Shown here piece after piece: positions 47,435 through 57,085 of a DNA stretch of 64,000 nt. Source of the DNA: Pachysolen tannophilus NRRL Y-2460 (taxonomy: Eukaryota > Ascomycota > Pichiomycetes > Alaninales > Pachysolenaceae); contig KV454015.1 in the NCBI GenBank assembly GCA_001661245.1, forward strand, positions 120,639 through 184,638. The letters run 5' to 3'. The notes below the pieces were generated by a model. The model saw only the letters and a program-made list of their open reading frames with translations. It did not search any database and was not told where the DNA came from. Made by a program: the position numbers and the translations under genes. Each line of letters begins with the position of its first letter. Within the stretch, counting starts at the first letter, position 1.

Positions 47435-49266
47435 ATGAAGTTTATTAACTCAATAAAGTTGTTGGCCTTGTTTGCTGGCGGTGAAATTGCGCAATGTGCA
47501 ATTTCAAATGGTAATATTGGGATTGGGCATCAAGCTTCAATTCAAGACTCACAATTTGGATTGACGAATTCCTTAAACCCTGTACTTAAAGCACCAAATG
47601 CTTATTCACATATTGCACCTATTGAAGTGTATGGTAACAAGTTTTTTTTTCGAATAATGGTTCTCAATTTTTTTTGAAAGGTATTGCCTATCAACCAGAT
47701 TTTAATCATTATCATCATCTGGGGAAAGCTGAAGATAAAAAAGGTTATATTGATCCTTTGGCATACTCAGAAATATGTTCCAGAGACATTGAGTATTTAA
47801 AAGAATTGAATGTTAATGTCATTAGAGTCTATGCGATTGATCCACAGGCAAATCATGATTATTGTATGAATCTATTAGCTAAAAACAATATTTATCTCAT
47901 TGCTGATTTATCTGAGCCAAAACTGTCTGTAGATAGAAAAGAACCTACTTGGGATGGTGATCTTTATGATCGTTATAAAAATGTTGTTGATGCACTTGAG
48001 AAATATAATAATGTTTTAGGTTTTTTTGCTGGAAATGAAGTTGTTAATGATAGAACAACAACATCTGCTGCTCCTTTTGTTCGTGCTTCTATTAGAGATG
48101 TTAAAAAACATATTGTCAAGAAAAAATATCGAAATATTCCAATTGGATACTCTACCAATGATGATTCTCAAATTAGAGATTTTTTATCTAATTATTTTAT
48201 TTGTGGTGATGACAATACTAGTAAAGCTGATTTTTATGGTATTAACAATTATGAATGGTGTGGTCACTCAACTTTTAGGACTTCTGGATATAGTGAAAGA
48301 GTCCTGGATTTTAAAAATTTTCCAATTCCTGTTTTCTTTTCTGAATTTGGTTGTAACACTGTGAGACCAAGACCATTTACTGAAGTTGATGCATTGTTTA
48401 GTCCCTTGATGTCAGATGCATTTTCCGGTGGAATTATGTATATGTATTTTGAAGAACAAAATCAATTTGGTGTTGTTGAAATTGTTGATTCTAAAAACTT
48501 ATCCAGTCCTGTTAAGAAATTGGAAGATTTCAAATTCTTGCAATATGAATACGGTAAAGTAAACATTAAAGGTGTACATAGAGAAGATTATAAACCAAGT
48601 CTGACTGGTAATGTAAGTTGCAAAGAACAAACAGAAAATTGGAAAGCATCTACAGTTTTACCAAATACACCAGATCAATTTAAGTGTGACTGTTTATTGA
48701 GTGCCTTATCATGCACAAAAGCACCAATTCTGACTATAACTTTAGAAGAAAGAAAAGATCTATATGGGAAAATATGCAGTGCAAATGAATCAGAAACATT
48801 ACCATGTGCAAAGATTAGTGGAAATGGTACTACAGGTAAATATGGTATCTTTTCAGGATGTCGTCAAAGCCAACGTTTATCCTTTGCTTTGAATGAATAT
48901 TTTATGAGAAACAATCAAGGAATGACTTATTGTGATTTTGAAAATAAGGCGATTATCGTCAATAGCAGAAATTCAATCGAAGATTTGAAGGCAATTAATG
49001 AGCCAAATAGCAGTATAAGAAGAACTTGTTTTGATGCAATTGGTGAAGAATATATCAGTGCCATATATGGGGAATTTAAAGCCAATGAAAAGACAGATGA
49101 GACAGAATCAATTTCTCCAAGTACTGAAACAGCTATAATGAGATCCGGAGCAACTAGAATTACAGTTGCTCGTTCTAAAAAAATTAGTGATGGTATCATA
49201 AACAGCATTGCAACGATAATGGTTGTAGCATTTGCAGTATTAGCTTTTACAAGTATTTTCAAATAG
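47435..49266 (+). pseudogene. GAS/PHR-family beta-1,3-glucanosyltransferase with one-base frameshift
   Basis: GPI-anchored family GH72 enzyme that elongates and branches wall glucan. Frame 1 (47435-about 47649) encodes a signal peptide (MKFINSIKLLALFAGGEIAQC) and the start of the catalytic domain up to VYGNKFFF. It then hits a stop at 47677. The adjacent frame continues the same protein from about 47650 to 49266. One T missing from the T9 run at 47642-47650 explains the break; with ten T the joined protein would be about 610 residues. Catalytic Glu residues are present in FFAGNEVVND and FFSEFGCN. A Cys-rich CBM43/X8 module follows (about 325-480 of the second frame), then a hydrophobic GPI signal. 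Every later motif is intact, so this is either a sequencing indel or a very recent mutation. Confidence 0.85.
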
Positions 49267-49410
49267 AATTTGACATGAATATAAAATAAATTTTTCTTTT
49301 TTCTTTTGTTGTTTTACTCTTTTCTTCTGTAAAATATACAAGACATACAAAACAAAGTAAATTAAAAGAGAACAATATATATATATATATAATTAATTTG
49401 ATTCCATAAA

Positions 49411-50244
49411 TCAATCTTTCTTTGGACCCCATTTAACTCCTAAAAACCCTGTATTTGGATCTTTAATTCTGAATCTTTTTTCTGGAACTTTTGGTCCAAC
49501 TACAAAATGTCTGTCTTCACCTGGGACATCCAATGCAATATAAGAGAATTCTTGCTTAAAATAGCTGTCGTCAATAGCTTCTAGTTGAACAACACCATGT
49601 TTTGTTTTGCTTTCAACATGAAATCTCATCAAGACATGTTCCTTGCCATCTAATCCTACTCTTCTAACAGAAGAAATTGGTCTATTTCTTGTCCATTTGT
49701 CGGACCCTGTTTCTCCGTAAGCCTTCAATCTTGTTCCTTCTTCTACTCGCAATAATTTCAGAGCAACTGGATCATCTTCCACCAATTTGACTGCTCTATT
49801 AAAAGTTTGGGTATCACCAGAAGGGAAAGCTATTTCCGCAATGACCAAATAGATGACAATGCATGCAAGTCCTGCTGCACCTAGCACAAGAATCGATGAG
49901 GCAGAAAATGTAATTGCTCTTGATAATCTATTGAAAAATGAGCTTTTAGTTTGCGAACTTTTTTGACTTTGGGAAGACGAAGATTTAGTCGAATTAAATC
50001 TCATACCAACATTCATAAACCTAATTCCATAAACGTTATTAGCATTCAAATTTTTTCTCAATAGTATGAGAGTTTTTGCCAGTTCCTTTTGTGACAGATG
50101 TGTTCTGAAAACATTATGATACAGTCTAATACCTAAAAAAGACCTCATCGCTGGTTGAAAATTGTGAAAAGTTGAATTTTTCAATTGGAATGAACTAAAA
50201 GGTCCATGGAAATTCCCAATTATTTTTGGCAAATTCTTCATCAT
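49411..50244 (-). CDS. TIM21: Mitochondrial import subunit Tim21
   Basis: Inner-membrane subunit of the TIM23 presequence translocase that contacts TOM and respiratory supercomplexes. The 277-residue protein has a long basic mitochondrial targeting region (about 1-85, ending at LRFNST-like GMRFNSTKSS), a single membrane segment (about 115-137, SASSILVLGAAGLACIVIYLVIAEI), and the intermembrane-space Tim21 domain with FPSGDTQTFNRAVKLVEDD, LKAYGE, WTRNRPISS, GKEHVLMRFHVES and FSYIALDVPG. Length is slightly above S. cerevisiae Tim21 (239). Two adjacent ATG codons occur at 50244 and 50241; the first is used here. Confidence 0.95.
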   Translation of the reverse strand: MMKNLPKIIGNFHGPFSSFQLKNSTFHNFQPAMRSFLGIRLYHNVFRTHLSQKELAKTLILLRKNLNANNVYGIRFMNVGMRFNSTKSSSSQSQKSSQTKSSFFNRLSRAITFSASSILVLGAAGLACIVIYLVIAEIAFPSGDTQTFNRAVKLVEDDPVALKLLRVEEGTRLKAYGETGSDKWTRNRPISSVRRVGLDGKEHVLMRFHVESKTKHGVVQLEAIDDSYFKQEFSYIALDVPGEDRHFVVGPKVPEKRFRIKDPNTGFLGVKWGPKKD

Positions 50245-51021
50245 TCTCCTTAAATACTCTCTTGAAATTATAGAATTACTCTTAAAATATCACCTACTCC
50301 CACTTTCACCGATTTGCAAGAATTATTGGCCAATCAACTAGTTAAATGAAAAATGGTGAACTCTGAATCCATCGTCCTTCAGTGGGTTTTTGGGGTTACC
50401 GTAATTGGTATTGCACGAACGACTGTTTTTTCTAATTATTTGTTTGCAATTTGAACCGTCAACAAGTCATCAAATCACATCGCATTTTTGTCAGGCAATT
50501 GCAATTGTCTGTGGATCCGTTGGTTTTAAAAGTTCCCAGCTGACAATTGGTAATATAAAATTGCATATTGAGACGTTGAATTAGAAGTTAGAAGTCAAAA
50601 AGTCATGATTCGAATTTTCCTAAAAAAAAACTGTCAAATAACCCTGGTGTATATGGGTCAAAATGCAAAGTTTTGGAAATTTTTCAGTTTAATTACACAA
50701 AATCTTTTTTCCCTAGATTCTAACTTCTTTTATTACCAATATAAACTTATATTGTGAATTAGGAATTACAGTTGACATGAGACTATAAATCATGATAATT
50801 TGATAATTTAAACAATTTTATTTTCTATTCAGCTGTTAAAGCAACGGCAATAAAAAGTTGTGTTTTTAAGCCCTTGTAGCGTAATGGTTAGCGCGTTGCT
50901 TTCCGGAGGCAAAGATTGCGGGTTCGAGTCCCGCCTCGGGTTGAAATAAAATTAATTTTTTTATTTTTTTGTATAAAGATATATATATATATATATATTG
51001 TACGGTGATGAGTTCACCCAA
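50245..51021. other. Region between TIM21 and RRN5 with tRNA gene
   Basis: Holds the TIM21 promoter, about 600 bp of unassigned A+T-rich sequence, tRNA-Arg(CCG) at 50870-50942, and a TA microsatellite at about 50980-50998 just before the RRN5 stop codon. No snoRNA-like boxes were recognised. Confidence 0.6.
50870..50942 (+). tRNA. tRNA-Arg (anticodon CCG), acceptor stem imperfect
   Basis: A 73-nt cloverleaf with D-stem GCG/CGC, anticodon stem TTGCT/GGCAA (one G-U), loop TTCCGGA (anticodon CCG, decoding CGG), and T-stem GCGGG/CCCGC with loop TTCGAGT. A and B boxes are intact. The acceptor GCCCTTG against CTCGGGT leaves two mismatched pairs (T50874 with C50937, T50875 with T50936). Its 5' half is almost identical to that of the tRNA-Arg(TCT) at 24521. 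A T7 run follows about 14 bases later. Functional status is uncertain because of the mismatches. Confidence 0.85.
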
Positions 51022-51594
51022 CTAATCGTAAGCTGCAAATTCGTACATGTACATGGTCAACATTTCAGGAGTGATCTCGTAAAGGGTGTTGTCAATATCA
51101 TCCTCATGATTATTATTATTGTCATCATCATCGTGGTTGTTGGAGGTATGGTCAATTTCGGTATCTTCTTGATCGCTGATTTCGTAAAAATCTTTTTCTA
51201 AATTCTGAATTTTGTGATTGGAAATTTCGTTCTCAAGTTGAATATATTCATTTATTTTTGCTTCATCTTCAAGCAATGTAGGTTTTTCAAATGTAGATAA
51301 ATAAGTCAATAAAACGTGTTCATAGTTTCTAGATTCCATTGTATCAATTTTATTTAAAGTACTAGATTCCAATTCAAATAATTTCAAGGCTAATTGATTT
51401 TCTAATAATGATTCTTCTTCGTTGACAAAAAAATTGCTCGTGCATGGGTATTTTCCATTAGCAACTATATCCACATCATCTTTCAAAATTTGGTTTCTTG
51501 GTCTTTTCAAAGAAGATATATGTACTGGTTTCGATCTTTGTATATTAGTCTCTTCTTCTTTTTCAAGTATTACATTCTGTGTTCCATCAGAAAC

Positions 51595-51630
<36 letters not shown>

Positions 51631-52797
51631 ATCATCATCATTATCATCATTATCATCATTATCATTATCACTTTCTTGAAATTTAAAAACAAAATCTTCA
51701 GGATCAAAATTCTTGTTGTTTTTCAATGATTTACTCTTTTTCGCCAATTTATCGTTATTAACTAAATTTTCCTTCTCAGTAACAATTATTAAATCTAATC
51801 TCTTGGGCAATTGTTTAAAATAATCACTGATTTTTGATGGTCTTTTAAGATTTAATTTATCAACAGCTCTATAAATATCCGTTTGATTAACACTTAGTGG
51901 TAATTTTAATTCTCCAGTCTTTGGGTCTATCTTGGGCTTATAAGTTAAATGGTTTAAAGAACTTCGGTACATTGCTATATTTTGTATTTTGAATTGAACT
52001 ATATTCGCCAATAACTCTTTGGTAAGATTGATAAGAATATCTTGTAAGAATTCTGCACTTGATTTAGACAATTTAGGTATAAGTCTATTACTTGTAATTG
52101 GAATCACATTATTCACAGAATAAAATTTTTCAATTAATTCTTTTGAATTCTCATAATTTAATAAAGAATCTTCATCTTGTTCAATTTTATTCTTTTGAAT
52201 ATAATCACTATCTCTAATTTTTTCTACTGCAGTTATCATTGAACTTTGTTCCTCTTCCATTCTAATAAAGCTTTCAGACATTTCATACGCTATAGGAAAA
52301 TCACTTATTTGTACCAACCTTTTAAATGTTTTTCTCCTCCTTTTCAATAATTTCAAATCTTGTTTCAACAATTCATAATAATTTATAAGCTCAACATGAG
52401 ATTTCCCAGGTAAAAATTCTTGAATTAAATCAATATTATGAATACTATAACGACCTAAACATTTGAAAAAAATATCTTTCTCTTTTGATGACCAATAAGT
52501 ACCAGAAAAATTATCATCTTGATTTCCCTCGCTACTTAATATCAGACCATCACCAGAAACATTTATATAACTTCCCTTCAATCTTGAGTCATAATCACTG
52601 CAAGTAAAATTTGCATCATTCAAAATTGAAAACTCTTTAACTTCTTTATTGTAAAATGTGACATAATTCTTATTTCCTTTAAAACTCCTACGAGACTGTC
52701 TCTCCAGTTCAAAAGAACAATTATCATTAGCTATCCGAGAATCATCTAGCTTAATCTTCTTAAGTTTCCGATCTTCTTGATCACTATCTTGGATCAT
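51022..52797 (-). CDS. RRN5: RNA polymerase I upstream activation factor subunit Rrn5
   Basis: Probable Rrn5, a SANT-domain subunit of the upstream activation factor (UAF) that drives rDNA transcription. The 591-residue protein has a clear SANT/Myb block at about 103-150: GTYWSSKEKDIFFKCLGRYS, then HNIDLIQEFLPGKSHVELINYYELLK, matching Rrn5. It is followed by a basic KLLKRRRKTFKRL segment. The C-terminal half has Asn/Asp runs (51600-51670) and acidic stretches. It is longer than S. cerevisiae Rrn5 (363) because of low-complexity extensions. A perfect PAC element lies about 100 bp upstream, as expected for a polymerase I factor. Start ATG 52797. Confidence 0.8.
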
Positions 52798-52899
52798 AAC
52801 AATATAAAGAACTAACTAAATATAACAAAATATTACTTTACAAAAAAAGTTTTCTTTTTTTTGTTTTTGTTTTCATTTACAATATTTTACAACAATTAA

Positions 52900-52909
52900 A
52901 TCTCATCGC
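52900..52909 (-). promoter_or_regulatory. PAC element (GCGATGAGAT) upstream of RRN5
   Basis: The minus strand reads GCGATGAGAT, an exact match to the polymerase A and C (PAC) box found upstream of polymerase I/III subunit and ribosome-biogenesis genes in fungi. It sits 103 bp before the RRN5 start codon, in the right orientation and range. Confidence 0.75.
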
Positions 52910-53012
52910 TCGTAATATACAACGATAATTTGCTATTATAAACTATATACAAAAATGTGAACTTTTATTCTTTTAAGGTTAAACTATCTATTTTAGAGAA
53001 GGTCATGGTGGG

Positions 53013-55502
53013 TTAGAACTGATCTACCATATCAAGTGAATCGTCAATGAATTTATCGAATTTTTCCCTAGTCATTTCATCGTTATTATAATTACCAATT
53101 AAATTGGCCTCTAATTTTCTTCCTGAGTACTCTCCTCCGTCGATAATGGAAAATTGTAATAATTGGTTATTGAATTTAACTTCAAGTTGTCTTCTGAAAA
53201 GATGTTCAACTAATAAATATGAAACTTTTTCGTCACCTATACTGATATTAACTTTTGAAGGGAAATCATGGATTCCCACACTTCCACGATCTTTGACTAA
53301 TGCATTTTTTAAGAAATCTTTTATACCTGGTTGATCGCTTAACCAATCTTCATTATTGTTGAAATTTGTCTCAAATTCTCCTAATATCAGGGAACTTATG
53401 TTCAAATCCGAATTTCTAGATGGTAACGATAAATACAAAGATTTTTCCAGCTCTGTAGTGAGAATTCTTAAAGATTGAAAATTTGGTCTATATTTATTAT
53501 CAGTTTCAAACCAAAATTCGATATTAGGAAATTTTTGTAAGTTTGCAACATTATCATAAATGTTTGGAATAAGTTTAATTTGGTGGAAATAAGAATATTG
53601 GTCGTTTAAGAAAAATTCTCTAGTACCAGCAACTATTTCATCATTTGTTACTGGGTTAAATAAGGGCAATTTCTCGATAAATTTTTTCATAAATGGCAAA
53701 TGGTTATTGAAATAATGATTACCGCTATTATCGAGTAGCAATTGTCCATAAGTTGTAGTGAACATTGGAACACTGTATTTGTCCTTGGCCATCTTTGAGA
53801 AATTCGGTTGGATTTTTATTAATCTATCGAATAATGAATCTTTATCTATTTGAAATTGATCAATTGATGAAATCGAAGTAGTTGAAATATTATCTTTCTT
53901 CCCATCCTTAGATATTGATGTTGTTGTTAATGGCTTCTGTTGATCTGTTTCAAGAGTTTCTTTCTCAGTAGAAGCAGAGTGGTGGAAATCATTTAATCCA
54001 ATACTACTGTTGGATTCAAAGTTATCATTAGTAGTTGAGTCACCATAGACAACATCCTCAATATCCTGAGATTGTTCTAATTTTAAATTTTCCTTCATCA
54101 ACTCTGTAATATCTGCTTCAATATTTTCATAATCAATATCATGTTCAAATATCTCTTGGTAACTCAATTCTTTAACTTTTGAAACTGGATTTTTATATCT
54201 GAACCATTCTTTATTCTTATATATCCAAGGAAGTGATAATTCTGCTACTACTTTGAATTTCATCAATTCAGTATTTTGATAATTATTTTCTTCCAAGCCA
54301 TTGATTAAAATTTCTCTTGAAGAAAATTCATGACTATCCAACGACAAGGCAATTAATCTTTTAACCAAAGAGATTCTATCATTTCCTAAAGCACTTAAAA
54401 CATAAGTTTCATTATCATTTTGTGATTTACCGAAATAAACATTACTTATAGTTTGTAAATCATGGAATGGAATTTCTTTCATTGATTTTTGGAATATTTT
54501 AGTAATTTCTGTAAGATCTAAAGTTGAACTTTTAATCTTTGTAGTTAAAATTTTGTTTAAACTTAATTGAATATAACGTAAAGTTGGACGAGGTGCTCTA
54601 ATGATCAATTTTTGTTCTGTTGTAGAAACAGCAATTTTGGCTCCAAGTCTTGACCAATGGAAAAGTAATATACCATTATCAGATAAAATTAAAAATAAAT
54701 CTCTTGGAGTTAAAGATATAGTTTCTTCCATAATTAAATCTTCAGTTTCATTAATTTTATCAGATTTAATTAATTTCCAACAATTTAATAAAATTTCATC
54801 AATTAATTTAGATTTAACAAATTTTTTAACTTTATTTCTCTTATATCCATAATATTCTACTAAATAATCTTGTAATTGTGGGAGTGTATATGCATTTTTT
54901 AAATCATCACATAATTGATCAAATCTCTTTGGAGAAGTTTCTATTTGTAAAGGTTTCATGGTATCAATACTTTTAATCAACTGTGTGTATGGAACTTTTG
55001 TCTTAAATACTAATAAAGTATCTTTATGTTTTGCAAAATCGTATAAATTAAGCATTGGTTTTTCAAAAGAATTTCCATTTGAGCCATGACTAGATTTCTT
55101 TCTTTTCCCTCCACGAGATTCAAATGGATTTAAAATAATAATTTCCGACCTCTTTGGTGGTTTCTTGGTCTTGGATACATCTTGTAAAACTAATGGTGGA
55201 TCTTCAACATCAAATTTTAAATCTGAGTTTTTTAATACATCTTTATGCACATTTTTTTTTTCACCAAATTTTTCATAGTTCATAGCAAGCTTGAAAACTT
55301 GATCTGAAAAAGAATTTTGACTTTTCTCCTTTCTATCATCTTGTTGGTCTCGACTGGTATTATCATCATCATTATCCTTATTCACATTTTGTACTTTATT
55401 CGAAACATGCAAAAATCTTAAAGATACAGAAGGTGATGATACATTTTTGAAAACATACAAGCCAGACGCCGCAAGTCTATAGTTCACACTCACTTTCAAC
55501 AT
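53013..55502 (-). CDS. SLS1: Mitochondrial gene-expression protein Sls1-like
   Basis: Probable Sls1, an inner-mitochondrial-membrane protein that couples mitochondrial transcription and translation with Nam1 and Rpo41. The 829-residue protein has a basic N-terminal targeting region (about 1-35, LKVSVNYRLAASGLYVFK and SLRFLHVSNK), a low-complexity linker, an N-terminal block with SPKRFDQLCDDLKNAYTLPQLQDYL, and the central block LTPRDLFLILSDNGILLFHWSRLGAKI followed by a KH-like IIRAPRPTLRYIQLSLNKIL. A long C-terminal part contains FRREL-like FRRQLEVKFNNQLLQFS. It is longer than S. cerevisiae Sls1 (643). Start ATG 55502 is directly preceded by a TA repeat. Confidence 0.72.
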   Translation of the reverse strand: MLKVSVNYRLAASGLYVFKNVSSPSVSLRFLHVSNKVQNVNKDNDDDNTSRDQQDDRKEKSQNSFSDQVFKLAMNYEKFGEKKNVHKDVLKNSDLKFDVEDPPLVLQDVSKTKKPPKRSEIIILNPFESRGGKRKKSSHGSNGNSFEKPMLNLYDFAKHKDTLLVFKTKVPYTQLIKSIDTMKPLQIETSPKRFDQLCDDLKNAYTLPQLQDYLVEYYGYKRNKVKKFVKSKLIDEILLNCWKLIKSDKINETEDLIMEETISLTPRDLFLILSDNGILLFHWSRLGAKIAVSTTEQKLIIRAPRPTLRYIQLSLNKILTTKIKSSTLDLTEITKIFQKSMKEIPFHDLQTISNVYFGKSQNDNETYVLSALGNDRISLVKRLIALSLDSHEFSSREILINGLEENNYQNTELMKFKVVAELSLPWIYKNKEWFRYKNPVSKVKELSYQEIFEHDIDYENIEADITELMKENLKLEQSQDIEDVVYGDSTTNDNFESNSSIGLNDFHHSASTEKETLETDQQKPLTTTSISKDGKKDNISTTSISSIDQFQIDKDSLFDRLIKIQPNFSKMAKDKYSVPMFTTTYGQLLLDNSGNHYFNNHLPFMKKFIEKLPLFNPVTNDEIVAGTREFFLNDQYSYFHQIKLIPNIYDNVANLQKFPNIEFWFETDNKYRPNFQSLRILTTELEKSLYLSLPSRNSDLNISSLILGEFETNFNNNEDWLSDQPGIKDFLKNALVKDRGSVGIHDFPSKVNISIGDEKVSYLLVEHLFRRQLEVKFNNQLLQFSIIDGGEYSGRKLEANLIGNYNNDEMTREKFDKFIDDSLDMVDQF

Positions 55503-55588
55503 ATATATATATATATATATTTATACATATATTACCTCTATCGTTGAAACTAAAATGTTGAAACTAAAAGTTTTCTACCACTTTAGAA

Positions 55589-55620
<32 letters not shown>
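55501..55620. repeat. Two TA microsatellites upstream of SLS1
   Basis: TA tracts at about 55501-55520 and 55592-55620. The first abuts the SLS1 start codon itself. Confidence 0.85.
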
Positions 55621-55623
<3 letters not shown>

Positions 55624-55720
55624 TGAATAAATTCATATGATAAATAATTTTTCACTTTTTAGTTTGGTTAAGCTTCTTATTCCTCATCAGGGTTACCAAA
55701 AAGAAAAAAAAAAACGCAGT

Positions 55721-55848
55721 GGTGTATGTGGTGTGAGTGGTGTAGTGTGTGTTTATAAATGGTGTAGTGTGTACGTGGTGTAAATGGTGCAGGCTGTTTA
55801 TGTGGTGGTGTAAGACCTCAAAAAAAAATTATTGAGGTGTAAGGTGTA
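55721..55848 (+). promoter_or_regulatory. GGTGTA array in the RPL26 promoter
   Basis: Seven GGTGTA (55721, 55739, 55761, 55777, 55807, 55836, 55843), one GGTGTG (55730) and one GGTGCA (55786), all on the plus strand within 128 bp. GGTGT is the core of Candida-type telomere repeats and of Rap1 sites. Function is inferred. Confidence 0.5.
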
Positions 55849-55910
55849 AGCTTATATACAAAGAGTTAGTGTGTTCTACGCAAAAAAACATAAAACAAAA
55901 AAAAAAAGTA

Positions 55911-55928
55911 TTAGGGTTTAGGGTTTTT
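55911..55928 (+). promoter_or_regulatory. Tbf1-type site TTAGGGTTTAGGG upstream of RPL26
   Basis: Two TTAGGG units in direct repeat, about 365 bp before the RPL26 start. Tbf1 binding to this type of motif controls ribosomal-protein genes in C. albicans. Motif and gene identity fit together. Confidence 0.75.
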
Positions 55929-56290
55929 CTTCTGCCAATATTTCTATATCTGTATTTCACTTTTTTTTTTGCCCTTAAATTTGAAAAAATGAGTTACCCA
56001 ATTAGGTAACTTTAGTGTGACGGTGAAAAAAATTTAAATTTTTCTTTTTTTTTCTTTTATTTTATTTCCCTTTTTTTGTATGGGCAAAAACAGAGGTCGT
56101 GGACTCCAAAACAAAAAAAAAACCAAGTTTACACTACAGTAACAAATGGAGGAAAAAAAAAACACACAAAAAAAAAAAAAGGTGAAAAAAAAAAAGAGTG
56201 AAAAGTTATTATTACTACTAAAAAGTTATTTTTCACTATAGTTTTATATAATTGTTTAAATTACTAGATTATCAAAACAAATTTGCAAAA

Positions 56291-57085
56291 ATGGCCAAAA
56301 TCAGTCAAGGTAAATATCGTTTATGTTATTTGGAAAAGTAGAAGAGAGAGAAGTGGTGATAAGTGGTTAGCAAATGGTGAGCAAACGAGGGATTATTGAA
56401 ATCAAATAAAATTAAAGATTTCTTGCAAGATTTTTAACATTGATAATAATTATTGGAGAATAAATAATAAAGAGTATTTGTAAATACGATATTTTTAAAA
56501 GTTATTATTGTTGCTTTTGTTATGAGAAAAAAATGGAAAAAGCCAAATTTAATGTTGTGTGATGATGGTTTCGTTCTTGTCCCTCGTTTCTCATGGCTTG
56601 TGAATTTTTGAGACCAAAAACATTTATTTGTTTCTTTCTCTCTCTCTCTCTTTTTTTATTCTTGTTTTTTCATCTGTACAGTACTAACAGTTTTTAAAAA
56701 AATTTTTTATTTGAATTTAGACGTTTCATCTTCAAGAAGCAAAGCTAGAAAAGCTTATTTCAACGCTCCATCATCAGAACGTCGTGCTATCATGTCAGCA
56801 CCTTTATCAAAAGAATTACGTGAACAATATAAAATCCGTTCTTTACCAATCAGAAAAGATGATGAAATTTTGGTTACTAGAGGTTCAAAGAAAGGTTCTG
56901 AAGGTAAAATCACTTCAGTTTACAGATTAAAATATTCAATTCAAGTTGAAAAATTGACTAAGGAAAAATCAAATGGTGCTTCAGTTCCAATCAACATTCA
57001 TCCTTCAAAAGTCGTCATCACCAAATTACATTTAGACAAAGATAGAAAGGCTTTGATTGAAAGAAAAGGTGGTGTTTCAGCTTAA
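56291..57085 (+). CDS. RPL26: 60S ribosomal protein L26 (uL24), one intron
   Basis: Large-subunit ribosomal protein uL24. Exon 1 (56291-56309) encodes MAKISQ plus the first base of Asp; exon 2 (56721-57085) continues [22 protein letters not shown] to the C-terminal [11 protein letters not shown]. The KOW motif lies in [20 protein letters not shown]. The spliced protein has 127 residues, exactly the S. cerevisiae length, and the intron position matches the S. cerevisiae RPL26 genes. The donor is GTAAAT, the branch point TACTAAC is at 56682-56688, and the acceptor is TTAG. No CTG codon occurs in this highly expressed gene. Confidence 0.97.
56310..56720 (+). other. RPL26: Intron of RPL26 (411 nt)
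   Basis: GTAAAT donor, TACTAAC branch point at 56682-56688, acceptor TTTAG at 56720. Ribosomal-protein introns are typically the longest in such genomes. A box-C-like GTGATGA at 56559 has no partner D box, so I do not call an intronic snoRNA. Confidence 0.93.

Larger units (their letters stand above)
55503..56290. other. Divergent promoter region SLS1 / RPL26
   Basis: A 788-bp region that holds, from left to right: TA repeats, nine GGTG(T/C)(A/G) units (55721-55848), TTAGGGTTTAGGG (55911-55923), T/A tracts and GGTCGTGG (56095-56102, 189 bp before the RPL26 ATG). Confidence 0.8.

Noticed and set aside
55721-55848. Internal telomere remnant
   Set aside because: The GGTGTA units have irregular spacing and sit between two intact housekeeping genes, so a promoter array is the simpler reading; still listed as a finding.
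56310-56720. Possible C/D snoRNA in the RPL26 intron
   Set aside because: A box-C-like GTGATGA occurs at 56559, but I found no matching D box or terminal stem.
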